Assembly (NCBI GenBank): GCA_938075415.1
Contig: CALJHC010000003.1
Coordinates: 682,001 to 746,000, forward strand
Reading direction: 5' to 3'
From: an uncultured Rubripirellula sp.
GTDB taxonomy: Bacteria > Planctomycetota > Planctomycetia > Pirellulales > Pirellulaceae
DNA length: 64,000 bases
Each line of letters begins with the position of its first letter. The stretch's first letter is position 1. The translations under genes were made by a program, and so were the position numbers. The notes beneath the pieces were generated by a model. It ran no database searches. It saw only the letters and a program-made list of their open reading frames with translations, and was not told the origin of the DNA. Below are positions 38,101-49,600 of this stretch, piece by piece.

Positions 38101-40286
38101 GTTAATGTGACATTGCCAGCATCCTCATTCACCGAGGCTGTGGCAGAGTTGAACGCAATCACTCCGGGTGTAAAGACATCATCATCAATGATAGTGACCG
38201 TCGTCTGGCCGGTACCGATGGTGGCACCACCCGATACGTTGCTTAGCGTGACCGTGAAAGTTTCGTTACCTTCGAAATCGCTGTCATTCAGAACAGCGAT
38301 CGTGATCACTTTCGACGTTTCACCATCGGCGAAACTCAGCGTGCCGCTGTTACTGGTGTAATCAGCTCCGGATACAGCTGTACCGTTCGCTGTCGCGAAG
38401 TCCACAGAAACTGCTCCATCGCTTCCGCCTGTTCGCTCAACCGTTAGGTTCACTGAACCAGCGTCCTCATTGACGTTCGTGGTTGAAACACTGAGGCTGA
38501 GAACTCCCGGAAGAACAACATCATTATCGTTGATCGTGACTGTGGCGGTCGAGGCAGTTCCGAGTGTTGCTCCACCCAAAGGGTTACTGAGAACAACCGT
38601 AAAGCTCTCAGTCGATTCCACATCGCCGTCATTGATGATTGGAACAACGAGTGTTTTGGAGGTCTCACCATCAGCAAATTGCAGCGTGCCCGATGCACTG
38701 GAAAAATCCGAAGTCTCGGCAGCTGTACCGGCAACCGTTGCGTAGGTGACCGACACCGGACCGACTGAACCATCGGTTCGAGACACGGTCAAGGATGCTA
38801 CCCCTGCATCTTCGTCCACCGTCACACTTGCTGGATCGAATGCTAAAACACCAGGAGAATTTAAGGTGCCATTGATTGTCACAACACCTATCCCGCTGAC
38901 AATACCGGCTTCGCCATTGTTGTTGGTGTCAGTGGTTTCAACCAAAATTAAATCCGACGGAATCCTCGGGTCACCCGAATCTGTGCCGTCCGGAATCCCA
39001 TTACCGTAAACGAGGACTGCCTCAGCCTCACCCACTGCCGGGCCCACGGTTACCTCAAGATCAGTCACTGCTGATTTCAAATAGACTGGCAGGCTATAGG
39101 AATCAAAAGGCTGCGGGAAAGTGGTTCCGTTCACTGCGATCGCTTCGGGGACACCACTGACAATTAAACCAACTCCACCAGTTCTTTTGAAACCATCCTG
39201 TAACGTGAAGTCACCATAACTGAGCAAGGTTCCGTAAAATGGATCGTTGTCAAAGGTTCGGCTATTGAAATCAATGTTGAACCTGACCGTCTCTGGATTG
39301 GGAGTGACTCCATCGCCCAGAAATGGGCCAAAATCGATCGTCGATGATGAAACGGCTGTGCCGGCGAGAACCTGAAGAGTGATATTCGGAAGATCCACAT
39401 TTCCGAACTCTTCTGCAGTCCAATGAATCTCGTATCCAAAATCGTCGTCAGGGGCAATCCATGGCGCAATCTGGTACTGGTCGGTTGTGTATCCGAAGGA
39501 CTGAAGAGCTTGGCTGATGGTCCCGGTCTGATTGCTCGCAAACGTCGCAAAATCGGCCGAGAAACTGAGGTTGCCGCTGGCGACGCCGGGCGGTAACTCG
39601 GGGATGCTGAAAACGAAGGTCGCATCGGTCGCTGATGTCACCGCATTGTCGAGTCGAATCCGCTGCACCTCATTCAAGACCGGTGCTAGGACATCGGGCT
39701 GGTTGACAGATAGATCTGTCAGCAACTGAAAGATACCCTGTTCCTCAATCGTGAAACCATTGACACGCAGGTCGTCATAGGAAACCTCCAGATAAAACTT
39801 CTCGCCAACGTCGACGTTGATGTCCCCATTGCCATCGGGGGTAAGTGCCGTATCGTTGGTGTCCCTCGCCGTTAGAATCAATTCGACGATCTCACCGACT
39901 GCCTCACCACGCCCAAGTGCATTAATCACGCCTAAGGCATCCGCTGCACTGACTCGGTTATCAGCATTTACATCCAAGAATAAAAACTCATTCGCAGCGT
40001 CACCGCCGCCAATGTTTTCTCCCTCGCCAGATTGGTTGAGGTGATTGACGACACCTAAAGCATCCAATGCGGAAATCTGAAGGTCATTGTTAACGTCATA
40101 CGGATTCCATGTGTTATGCAACGCGGATGAAGCGATATCCCCAGCCAGGAGTTCTCGTTTCTCCAGTGCCTCATTCCCAAGACGACGTTGAGTAGAGTTA
40201 CTTCTGCCACCTCGTCCCGAATCTCGACGCCGATTGGCGCGATCTAGCAATCCAGACTGGCGAAGCAAATGACGCAGTTTTCTCAT
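35160..40286 (-). CDS. Giant secreted protein: N-terminal dockerin, seven Calx-beta repeats, cadherin-like and SdrD-B-like domains
   Basis: This 1,708-residue protein has a basic N-terminus and the planctomycete export motif GNEALEKRELLAGD at 37-50. It then has a dockerin type I pair at about 59-126 (VNNDLQISALDALGVVNHL and VNADNRVSAADALGVINAL). An unassigned region to about 470 follows. Seven Calx-beta domains of about 113 residues each run from about 472 to 1265. Each opens with xxVNEDAGxxxLTVxR and closes with VTIxDDD; the acidic loops should bind calcium. A VCBS/cadherin-like tandem follows, with DREGDGLTVSNLVL and FNDPPDANDD. Then comes an SdrD-B-like domain (SGHVFIDEVEN, DSDGLFSFGDLAPGTYTISY) and a C-terminal module. 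It is likely a calcium-stabilised adhesin or matrix protein. Confidence 0.88.
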   Translation of the reverse strand: MRKLRHLLRQSGLLDRANRRRDSGRGGRSNSTQRRLGNEALEKRELLAGDIASSALHNTWNPYDVNNDLQISALDALGVVNHLNQSGEGENIGGGDAANEFLFLDVNADNRVSAADALGVINALGRGEAVGEIVELILTARDTNDTALTPDGNGDINVDVGEKFYLEVSYDDLRVNGFTIEEQGIFQLLTDLSVNQPDVLAPVLNEVQRIRLDNAVTSATDATFVFSIPELPPGVASGNLSFSADFATFASNQTGTISQALQSFGYTTDQYQIAPWIAPDDDFGYEIHWTAEEFGNVDLPNITLQVLAGTAVSSSTIDFGPFLGDGVTPNPETVRFNIDFNSRTFDNDPFYGTLLSYGDFTLQDGFKRTGGVGLIVSGVPEAIAVNGTTFPQPFDSYSLPVYLKSAVTDLEVTVGPAVGEAEAVLVYGNGIPDGTDSGDPRIPSDLILVETTDTNNNGEAGIVSGIGVVTINGTLNSPGVLAFDPASVTVDEDAGVASLTVSRTDGSVGPVSVTYATVAGTAAETSDFSSASGTLQFADGETSKTLVVPIINDGDVESTESFTVVLSNPLGGATLGTASTATVTINDNDVVLPGVLSLSVSTTNVNEDAGSVNLTVERTGGSDGAVSVDFATANGTAVSGADYTSNSGTLSFADGETSKVITIAVLNDSDFEGNETFTVTLSNVSGGATIGTGQTTVTIIDDDVFTPGVIAFNSATASVNEDAGNVTLTVARTGGSDGAVTAAFTTVAGTATEGTDFTANSGTVEFADGETSKTIVVAIINDSDIDPNEIFTVVLSNPTGQATLGANSTITVSIVDDENPGTLAFSAATASVNEDEGTVTLTVERKIGTDGVVTVAYATSNGTAVAGQDYTSNSGTLTFQPGESSKDIVLNIIDDTDIESNETLTVTLSDPTGGAVLGSPAVTTVTIIEDDVPGTLAFQAATANVDEDGGSIEIIVSRTNGSDGEVTVAYATSNGTAVAGQDYTDQSGVLTFGNGVLSQAITIPILDNSVINDDKVFSVNLSSAGGGALLGTPNSINITIREDDVELSFDPSSISVNENAGTASLIVKRAGDADAAVTADFNTQDVTAFAGTDYIANSGTVTFGTGVLSQTITVDITDDNSDESNESFNVNLSNPSGATIGAAGTAEVTITDDDVAGTLSIDASATVTEKDGSVTLTVTRANGSDGEITVKYATSDGTAIAGQDYTATQGTLTFAHDDLTKEIQVFVTDDSLGSESDETFNVDLTDPTGGAVLGTARSVVTIQNVNEGPEVDGPVIVTPRSEQDAIFSVSEADLLFGATDREGDGLTVSNLVLSLGDGRGVTVVNENSLTVDPDAYGYLGAAQTAEIEYTYSISDGSNSVTQTVKLTITGFNDPPDANDDLNVIAFKGATSNIRVLDNDTAGDGESQILTITAATSVNGQVVIKTDGTLDFTPDPGFLGSTTIEYTIQDEEGKTADATVFVEVKDFLPSSISGHVFIDEVENLASDIAAGEEPIRDGLKDADEQGLMGVLVSLFAAAADNVTGQEVQDTTLTDSDGLFSFGDLAPGTYTISYAATDSVLFIGEPDLLREIPANGGVDFEQVNFPLLSLTGQTDILASSYFYRDGGLVSLDDTGQQEFVTSLDGFAENVKFVEFGLGTQRDTALLTIVEEDGDVMTAKLSGNEFRLFGDAAFFFTAQTDLTFLTETELNSLAGNYPGYRDAVDQVLADM

Positions 40287-40494
40287 CTCTTTACTCGGAA
40301 AGATGGAATGTTGTGTTGATTGGTTGGTTGGAGTGGTCAGAATTCGCCCGGTCTCAGTTAGCCTTCGGAAAGGCCCGAGATGTCATGACGCGTGAATTCT
40401 GATATTCCAACAAATCCAGTAGATAATCCATGTTATCTAGATTACCAGTTTTATCAATTTATTGTTCTGTTCTATTTGGCGAGAAGCTCATTCT

Positions 40495-43092
40495 TTAGAA
40501 CCAATCGACCGTGATTGGTTCCCAAAAATCCATGCCGCTCAGTTCAGATCCCAGCATCAACTCAGGTCTGACAGCCGTCTTTATCCCTGAAATGTCGCTT
40601 TTTTCGTGTGTTAACCCTCTAGGCCCAATGAAATAGCCCGTCAGCTTTTTCCACCCATTGATCCAAACGCCAAAACTCTGCTTTTCATTGTCATCGGCTG
40701 TTTCCCTACCGACACTTTCGTTTCCAAGGTCAGAAACCGCAGAGTCGATCAGGGCTACCGAAATGCACCCCCCTGCAGAGCCGCCAAGCATGGCGACTCG
40801 AGTCATTTGCACACCCCCCGAATTTTGTGTCAATCCCGTGCCGTCGGCACGCCCAAGCCAAAAACGGGACTCGGACTCTCCCGATGCGCCGGAACCTTGC
40901 GCCAATGCGTTAATTACCACCAAAGCATCGAGTGCCGAGACTGCACCATCGTTGTTCACATCCACGAACAATTCAGTGGGATCGTCTGCGGTGAGCCATC
41001 TTGGGGAATAACGACTCAAGTCATTGATAACCAGAAGTGCATCCAATGCGGTGACGATTTGGTCATTATTCACATCTTCCGCAAGAAGCAGATTATGCAT
41101 CGGACTATCAACGATTTCTGCGGCGGATGAAATCACAAGGACATCATCATTTGTCACTTGAAATGACTCAAAGGCATTAACGAAACCATGAATGACTTTT
41201 TCGGCTTGGTGCTCAACTCGATACTCACCAGCGGGCAGGTGCGGTAATCGCCAGTTTCCCGCGGCGTCGGTCGTTGTCTCACCGCTATTCCCGAACTGCA
41301 CTCCTCCCACACCGATAGACGTTCCCGCATATCCATAAACTCGCACAATCGAGATATCCCCCTGCTCGCTTACGATTCGCAGTGAAACTTCCTCATTCTC
41401 TAATATCCCATCACTGGTAACCCGTTTCACAAGGTTGCCCAACGCATCATAAGCCTCAATGCGCCCGTAGCTTATGCCTTGGTATCCAAACATTTGAACC
41501 GTCACCTCGCCAACCGGTTCGTTCATTGCCATTTGCAACTTAACGGAATCCGACCACCGATCTGTCCAACGATTGCGTTGAAGATCAAAGGCATGGAAGG
41601 TTTTCGTGCTTGGAACAAACGTGGAATCAAAGACGGATACGTCAGTACCATACAGATCCCCTGCAGCCTGCAGGGTAACGCCGGTACCAAAGTTACTCAC
41701 CAATCCAGAGGGAAGATCCTGAGCGATCAACTGTCCCGAGAACAGCGGCGAACCATCATTTTTCTTCACCATCACCAAGGAGTTTGCGAGTAGAACTTCT
41801 CCGAGCTCTCGCGTGCCATTCTGGTTATCATCCAAGAAGGTAACGCCAGTGACTCCCGTGCCGGGTGTGGCCGGTAAAAGATTTGTTCCCAACATCGAGG
41901 GACTGACAATTCCTGTCGCCAAATCGATTACCCGCCACTCAATTTGATTGAAGGATTCCGTGAGGGAAATCATCAGATCAAAGTTAACTTCGGTCTGATC
42001 CGGGGTGGCTGCAGTCTGCCATACTCCACTATCAATCCGATACTGCAACTCGCTGACTCGATTCAGAGTGATGTCACTTTGATTACCCGAAGAATTTTGG
42101 TTAATCAGCGGTACTGCAGATGCTTCACCTTTGAAGTGGTAGGTCAATGCCTCGGAGTCAAAGTAGCCAATTCCCTCTAGATGCAGAGGCACATCGGCGA
42201 GATCAAATACCCCATCACCATCACTGTCTTGCCAACCGACCATTGCCAGGGTGGACTCCGGACTAACCAAGGCCTGGTAAGCTTGCGAGAGCGGGATACC
42301 ACCTCGCATGATACTGATCTCCTGCTCAAAGCCGGGCGTTGGATTATCCCATGCATTCAAGTTCTGGGTGTTGTAGTAACCACGGTAATCCGACCAGGTG
42401 CCTCCACCTGGGTATTCATCGCGAGCCCAAAAAATGTGCCCCATTTCATGGGCAATGGTCGAAGCAGGTCGAGTCGAAGGAGTGACAATAAACAGCCCTC
42501 CCGCATAAGCAAAAGCGGCAGCAAAAGAATTACTCGCCGCGAAGAGTCCATCCGCATCATCGGAGGAATCAACGATAAAAATGGTGAAGGACCAATCAGT
42601 CCCAAACTTCTCACGCTGCGATTGATTGAACTGCAAGACGGCATCAGTCAGTAAGCCAGCATCGGCATAACCTTGATCAGCTAAAAACTCGCCCACCCAA
42701 CGAGAGGCATCGGTGCTCGGCCGGTCGATCGGCTCGTAGGCTGTTCCGAACGGATCGCGAGCAAACGTCTCGTCCACAACGAAATCAAGGTTGTGAACGG
42801 TGCCGAGCGCATCGAGGGCATCTGACCACCAATTAACGCCCTCAGTTACCTTCGCGAGCGTCGCGTCAATCTCCGCAGCTGTCCAGTCCTGCGTTTGAGT
42901 ATCAATTTGTCCGTTACTCTCAAAAAGCACCGGTGTCACCGCAACTGTCCCAAGCAAAAACTCGCCGGTATCCGTCGGCAACGCGCCGAAAGGAATCGCA
43001 GCGAGCAATGCACGTTGCTCCAGTCGCTCCAAGACACCCAATCGCCTCTGTCGGAATCGGCTTGATCGTCTTCGAATGTGCGCTCTCTGCAT
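40495..43092 (-). CDS. Secreted zinc metalloprotease with dockerin domain
   Basis: This 865-residue protein has the export motif GVLERLEQRALLAA close to the N-terminus. A metzincin-like protease domain occupies about 30-290. H215-E-M-G-H219 followed by D225 (HExxHxxxxxD) gives the zinc ligands and catalytic Glu, the third ligand being Asp as in snapalysin. The WSDYRGYYNTQNLNAWDNP segment follows, and GDGVFDLADVPL is an EF-hand-like loop. Carboxypeptidase-regulatory/SdrB-like modules (VTGVTFLDDNQNGTRELGE, AGNWRLPHLPAGEYRVEH) come next. A dockerin pair (VNNDQIVTALDALLVIND, VNNDGAVSALDALVVINAL) lies at about 670-735. ATG 43092 has AAGGA just upstream; TTG 43104 is the alternative. The substrate is unknown. 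It sits between two giant surface proteins and may process them. Confidence 0.88.
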   Translation of the reverse strand: MQRAHIRRRSSRFRQRRLGVLERLEQRALLAAIPFGALPTDTGEFLLGTVAVTPVLFESNGQIDTQTQDWTAAEIDATLAKVTEGVNWWSDALDALGTVHNLDFVVDETFARDPFGTAYEPIDRPSTDASRWVGEFLADQGYADAGLLTDAVLQFNQSQREKFGTDWSFTIFIVDSSDDADGLFAASNSFAAAFAYAGGLFIVTPSTRPASTIAHEMGHIFWARDEYPGGGTWSDYRGYYNTQNLNAWDNPTPGFEQEISIMRGGIPLSQAYQALVSPESTLAMVGWQDSDGDGVFDLADVPLHLEGIGYFDSEALTYHFKGEASAVPLINQNSSGNQSDITLNRVSELQYRIDSGVWQTAATPDQTEVNFDLMISLTESFNQIEWRVIDLATGIVSPSMLGTNLLPATPGTGVTGVTFLDDNQNGTRELGEVLLANSLVMVKKNDGSPLFSGQLIAQDLPSGLVSNFGTGVTLQAAGDLYGTDVSVFDSTFVPSTKTFHAFDLQRNRWTDRWSDSVKLQMAMNEPVGEVTVQMFGYQGISYGRIEAYDALGNLVKRVTSDGILENEEVSLRIVSEQGDISIVRVYGYAGTSIGVGGVQFGNSGETTTDAAGNWRLPHLPAGEYRVEHQAEKVIHGFVNAFESFQVTNDDVLVISSAAEIVDSPMHNLLLAEDVNNDQIVTALDALLVINDLSRYSPRWLTADDPTELFVDVNNDGAVSALDALVVINALAQGSGASGESESRFWLGRADGTGLTQNSGGVQMTRVAMLGGSAGGCISVALIDSAVSDLGNESVGRETADDNEKQSFGVWINGWKKLTGYFIGPRGLTHEKSDISGIKTAVRPELMLGSELSGMDFWEPITVDWF

Positions 43093-43619
43093 GATTTCCT
43101 TCAACTAACGTGAGCAGGGATGCAGTGGTCAATATCGATTGGAGATCAACCGCACCACACAAGTTCCCACATTTTTTTGAACCAACGGATTCTAGCGAAC
43201 CCAAATAATATCCCGGTTTCTCCGAGGACATTACAAAATACTGAACCCCACGGCCAAGACACGTACATCAAACAACTTCGCTAATCGTCAACAAAAAACT
43301 GCGAGCGGCTCGTGAAACACTCATACAAACGATGATTCCTCTGACAAATTCTTCTACCCCAGGCATCCCTGTTTCCCTTGCCAAAAGAGGATCCTGATCG
43401 CGATTTCCAGAACCATTCGCACCGGGGGTGAAGATGACTCAGATCACCATTCAACTTCAAGGTGAAAGTAGGTGTCAAATCACACAGAGCCACGTCCAAA
43501 GACGTGGCTCTGTGCTAATCAATTTGTTTTCTAAATGGAAAAGCAACCTCGTTAAGAATCAATGCAACTAAGGCAGGGACTGCTGAGGACACTTGGTCAT
43601 GACGACCTATTCCATATCG
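43093..43619. other. Intergenic region between giant gene and metalloprotease
   Basis: About 530 bases lie between the giant gene's stop and the metalloprotease start, both on the minus strand. The main feature is the strong hairpin at 43483-43514 described separately. No supported gene was found. Confidence 0.5.
43483..43514 (-). terminator. Strong hairpin, probable terminator of the giant gene
   Basis: CACAGAGCCACGTC (43483-43496) and its exact complement (43501-43514) form a perfect 14-base stem with a 4-base loop. It lies 106 bases past the stop of the 5,397-residue gene. The following minus-strand sequence is only moderately T-rich (TGATTTGA), so it may act as a terminator or as a 3'-end stabiliser. 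It is symmetric and could act on both strands. Confidence 0.6.
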
Positions 43620-46600
43620 TTAGAAACTCGCAAATAAATCATCCAATGGGTCATTCCCGGTCTCACCACGAACCGAAGCGTTATCGGCAGCGAGTGAATC
43701 AACAATGGAATCCAACTGAACCGAAGCGGCACTATCGAAAACGCTCATTTTCGACGATTCACTCACCTGTGATTCAGGCTGAGTGACCACTGATTCTTCC
43801 ACACCTAAACGATCTGAAAGACTGATCTCGCCCGAGGTCGACACGTCGCCAGACGTTGGCACATAAGCCTGAGCTGAGCCGTTGACAATGAATTCGCCAG
43901 CACCCGATTGGTCATTCACAATTCTGGAAAGCTCATTAATCACTTGCAAAGCATCAAGAGGACTCACAACTCCGTCGCCTGAGACGTCGGGGTAAACAGG
44001 CAATGCTGCTGGCAGCGGTAAATCATCCAAGAAGATGACATCTCCATCATTGCGACTGATCGCATTGACAACATTCAGGGCATCCAATGGGGTGGTCTCG
44101 CCGCTATCGTTCACATCGAATCGATTGACCGGGTTACGGAAAGGGTTGTCACTAACATCCAATCGAATGTCCTCAACCTCACCACTTCCAACAACACCGG
44201 TTGGCCCGAGTAGATCCTGCTCACTCAAACGGAATCGTGCATAGATTTCTGTCAGTGCCGCATCGGCGGGGACGAGAACAGAAAGCACGTTCGACCCAAC
44301 ATTCAACACTGAGCGTCCCAACCCGGCAGACCCATAACGTTCCACTTCGGTCTCTTCAAAGATTCCGTTCGCATTCCAGTCAAACCAAGCGTCCAGATAG
44401 AAGGGTCGGGCGTCCACATTGTGGATACCAACATCCAAAGTAACAAAGAAACCTGGCTGCAAGGAACCACTCACACGGATACCGTTGTCTTCATCAGCAT
44501 TCGGTAGTCGAGCGTCATTGTCATAGGTCAGTCCACGGTCATTGGCATCATTTGGGTTATCTCGCCATAAAGCAAACCCTTCATCAATGAAGTGCCGTGG
44601 CCCATCATCGGAAGCCAATGATGCGTAGGGTTGTGGGGCATCGCCATAATCGAATCCGCCACCAATGTAGATCACCAACGGTGGAAGTTCTTCTGACGCA
44701 GTCTCATTTCCTACTTTGTCGCTGACCCGATCTTCAATGACCGAAGTACCTCGCATGACCAAGCCAAGATCATCTGACGTGGTAGTAACAATCACACGTT
44801 GTCCAACTTGCTCACTACTTACTCCAAGTTGCTCAAACTGCGAAATCACTGAATCGTAAGCAACGGCAACTTCAATCGGATCCGCGTCCAAAGGAATCAC
44901 CAACGATACTGGATTTGGCTGTCCCGCAATCCCAAGCTGGGAAAGACTGGAGTTCGTTGTATCGACAGAAATGTCCTCCGTATTGGTCCCACTCAGGGTG
45001 ATACGGCCCGCGTTGATGTTCTGAGCAGTCAGTGCAAGTGGTGAGGCATTGATTGCCGCAACAATCGCATCAGCAAGGCTGTTTAGCGTTGGAACGTTGA
45101 CTGAAACGAGAGTCGAACCAGCAACCTCTTGGGTCTGGTCAAAATCAAGCTCAAAATTAACGGTGATCGGACCACGCGAAATGCTAAAGGTCTGTCCATC
45201 ATCAACTGAAGCACTCAATTCCAAGCCATCGGCAGGAATCCCAATACCAAATCCGGGAGACGTGCCAATCTTCCCAAGGCCCGTGACGGTCAATGAGTCG
45301 CTGGCCGAGACAACTCCAACTGGATCAAGTAGGCCTGCCAGCCGGAAACCCTGAGACGACGCGACGAAGTCCACGTTAAGACCCGATTGGTCGACAGCTG
45401 CTTTCAATGCCAGCATCATTTCTCTCGAAGAGGCGTTGAATGGCAACAGCACGGGCACATTTCCAGGGAATACACCCGGATTCAGTGGGCTGTCGAATTC
45501 AAACGTCAATTCGTTGGATCCATCGAAAATCGAAATGACTCCAGAATTCCCATTGATCGCTGCGTCGGTTAACTTCGCGTCAACTGAATAGTTAGTCAGT
45601 TTGAAAGCGTCGGCGAGAGGATTCCCAGATTCCGAGGGACGTGCGTAAGCCAAAGCCGTGCCTTCGTCTGCCAAGTCAGATAGCCCTCGCAGGCTTAGTG
45701 TTCCATTGGCGGTTTCCACTGAAAGCTGAAGTCCGGTACCCACAATTGCCGTCTGCATTGCGGATGAGATTTCACCGCGGCCGGAGTCACTCGAAATCAG
45801 CACAGGAAGCGTGCCCGGCAATACTTGAGACACGTCATCCACCAGGGTGAAGGTAATGTCAGTATTACCATCAAAGACCGAGAACGTCTGCCCGATGACA
45901 CTCAGCCCTCGCAAGTCAGGAGAAAATGCCACATCAGCACCCAAGTAGGCCGCCACTCCATCAAGATCAACCCCGCTGATCTCAAACAGGCTGGTCGATC
46001 GGATGACCGAATCTCGTAACTGAATTCGATGACCGGAAGACGAGGCAAGCAACTTCAAGTCAGCAGTATTGATTGCGGTTGCAATCGCACTTGCAATTTG
46101 ATCCGAATTAGCCTGTTGCCCAACCCGAACTGGAATCGCACCGGAATCGATGATCGCGTCATTGACCACTGGATCGTTCGTCGTGGTCAATTCAAACACC
46201 GAGGGTTCCAAAGCATATCCATCAAACACTTCTAGCGACTGACCTTGAATGTTCGTGAATTGGAAACCACCAAACGTCAGCCTCAGCGCAGTGGACGCAA
46301 CCGAGACACCGATGCCCGTATCGATTTCGATTGTTTGCTTGATTTCAACATCACTTGCTTCATCAACCCCGAAAATGTCGAGTTCTGTTATTTGACCATC
46401 ACCGTAACGGCTACCTTCAAGCCCCAACACAACCCCAGCATCACTGCCAAGGAAATTGATCGTGTAGACCGCATTGTCTTGCCAAACACCGGCAATCGGC
46501 GTGAAACGAATCACATTGTCGGATGCATCGTATGCATAACGGTAATCAATCCCTTCAACCAAGGTTTCGGTCTCGGACGATCCCGAAACAAGTCGCGTCA

Positions 46601-49600
46601 AACGGACAAGGGCACCATTGTTTAAGACAACGTCATCCACCCCGACACCTGTACCGGGATCCGCGGGTGCGATGCCATCAACCAGCTGCACATCGAATGA
46701 ATCAAAAATCGTCGCCGAAGTGACGACTTGACCTGCATCCCCAAGTAAATCTTCTGCACGAGGCGTAATCAAAGTAATGCGTGGCCCGGTGCTGTCAGTC
46801 CGTTCGTTTGCCCCACGATCCTTGAACACATTTTCACCAAAACCGATCGGTGAATCTACCTGCGGATCGTCGACTCGAATCTGGCCGCTCATGTCAATGA
46901 TCGGTGCCAAAACCGGCACGGCGGGCAATCCAACAGCGTTGCGCACGGTGCGTAGCGAGGTGCGATCTTCAAGTGAATCAATCGAGCTATCAATGGTTGG
47001 CACATCAGATGATGGCGAGAAAACCAATTGAGTCGGATTGGTGAAGATTGGCTGCGATGAATTGATCAGCAGATTGAGAACACCCAGATCAGCTTCATCG
47101 CTTCCGTTAGCATCCTGCAAATTGCGGTAAAAGGCATTGCCGCCGAGTACCGTTCGCTGCTTGGAGAGCTCAATGAGATTTCCGTTGGGATCACTCGGTG
47201 CGTCAGAAACGTTAATTCCCAAATCCAGGTTTGCTAATAAATTATTGAGCAAGGTTGGTCCGGTGTTGTCGGTGACAACAATCCCCTCACCACCAGACGT
47301 ATAAATATCGACGGCAACAGTAGACAAAGCACCCACCGCATCGATATCAGCACCAGCAGGACCAAAACTCGGTGTCTGTTCATCAAAAGGTGTCACCAGG
47401 TCTGTCAGCCTGACAAACCCAAAGCGATCGCTCGAATCGTAGCCGAACGCGTCAATGTCAATAAATGGTGACAAACCGCTGGCAACACCCACGTTGTAAT
47501 AATTGATGCCATCGCGACTTACCTCTACACTCACCGACTCACTCGCACCGGTCTCAAATACGACAAGGTCTGGTGTTGGCGAGTTATTGCCTGTCAGCAG
47601 ATTATCGATGAATTGAAAGACCACTCGTCCACCGGAACCAAGCGACAACGTTGCATCACCAGTGACAGGTTCGGGACCACGACCCGTTCCGTCAGGACTT
47701 CCCAAAGCAGCGTTGAGATCAGTGAATTCGAAGTCAGCATCCAAACCCAAATTGGCATCATTTGGGTCAATCGCATCCGCGAATGAGATCCCTCCGTGCT
47801 CGAAGGTGACTCCCTGGAAAATCTCGACGCCCAAATCAACACCAGGCTCAATCTCACCGCCGATGATCGTATTGTTGACAATCACGTCAAAACCAACCGG
47901 CGTTGTGATTGCTCCGCCACCATTGTTGATACCCGAAACATGAATCCCTGCGGTTCCATTGAATCCTACAACATTGTTCTGAACGACGACTCCAGGAATG
48001 ATGCCCTGTGAATTGAGTTCGATAAGATGGCTCGGATAGACCAAAGCGACTGGAAACGAGTCATTAGGATCATCAGAAAGCGTAGCCACTTCGTCGGCAC
48101 GAACGATAGCAACCCCGTTGTCTTGGTTGAACAAGAATCGATTATTCTCGATGATGATGGTCCCTTGCTGCGAGCGATCACGATTCTCATCGCCTCGATG
48201 CGAAGACAACGTAATCGACTCAAAGGACTGTCCAATCGCCTCAAACCGCACATTGCCGTACAGCAGCATTCGATCATCAAGGAAGCTACCATTGGTATCG
48301 TCAAGCAGTGTCGCATTGGATCGCACCGAGGTGATTCTCAGTGCCGCTTTAACTGCTGGTGAATTCAGCACGCCAATTACTTTTGTGTTCACTTCGGATG
48401 CCGAATCCGACGCTTCGATCTGAACCACCACAGCAGCGGGATTGATCGGACCGTCCCAACTTGGACTGGGGTTGCCCTCTGTTGGCAAGGGGCGAATATC
48501 AAATTCAAATTCAAGCTGATTCAAAGCCCCAAAGATCGCAAACCCGTCTCCGTCCACCATTTCAGCGGCGGATTTAAATTGCACCGAATACCCATCCGAC
48601 AGACGATCATTGGTGTCGAACGTTCTGAATCTTGACTCGGTAGCAACAAGGCTTGCACCACCAATGACGGGAACAAAACCGCCATCCAATTCGATCAGCG
48701 GCAACTGAGTGGCAGCACCATCATCAAGTGTCACAAAATAGGTGTTGTTGATAATTTCAGTGATGGGTAATCCGGTGTCCGGATTCAGCAGAACATCTGC
48801 TGTCGGCAATTCATACACTTGGTGCAACGGTCGTTGAATCGCCGGGATGATCATATTCGCTGGCACTGACCCATCCGCAAAACCGTATGGAGTGCCAAGA
48901 ATCGAAATCACAATCGGTGATGCCGCAAACGTTTGGATTGCGGGCAACGTAAATTGCTGTTCGCCTCCGCTGACGTACTCACTACCGTCACGAATCTCTA
49001 GTTGATAAGCACCCGTCTCAGTCACTGGCGTTAGCAGTGGTGGATTCGTGAGGGTCAACGAACCATTTGGAATCATGGTCGCGGTTGCACCGATCGGTGT
49101 AGCATCGGTCGCTAACTCGCCTCGCTCTGCAAAACCGACAACGAAGTCATCAAGGTAGACGCCTTCGAATGCATTGTTGGCAACACCACCGCGATAACTT
49201 TCATCATGCAAGTACCGCTCTGCCTCGTCAACAAAAGGACCAGCAGAACGCAAGGTCAAGCCAGGCAGCCGAACAAAAGCTCCGTCGGTTGGCACATGCT
49301 CAAGAACACCTTGAACAAACTTTGAAGCAACGGCTTCCTGCACCTTCAATCCAATCTCTTCCACCGACATGAATCGGCTGAATGGAATGGGACTTGCACT
49401 ACTGGCAGTCGAAATGTCAGTCACCGAGAAAAGACTGTTCGGCGATGCAGTGAGTTGAGTTTGACCGCCAAAGAATTCGACAACTTCGCCGTCGCTACGG
49501 TAGTCAGCTTCCTGTGTCAAACTAACAGATGCGGTGTAGGTATCGACCAGCCCGTTCGAACCCGAACCTTCAATACGAGGGTCGTAGGAACTGTTTCCTT

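Noticed and set aside
35160..40286. Possible CRISPR-like regular repeats
   Set aside because: The periodic similarity is protein-level Calx-beta repetition of about 339 bases, inside an open frame.
40420..40480. AGATAA...TTATCT inverted repeat upstream of the Calx-beta protein
   Set aside because: Only six base pairs in AT-rich sequence; no support as operator or terminator.
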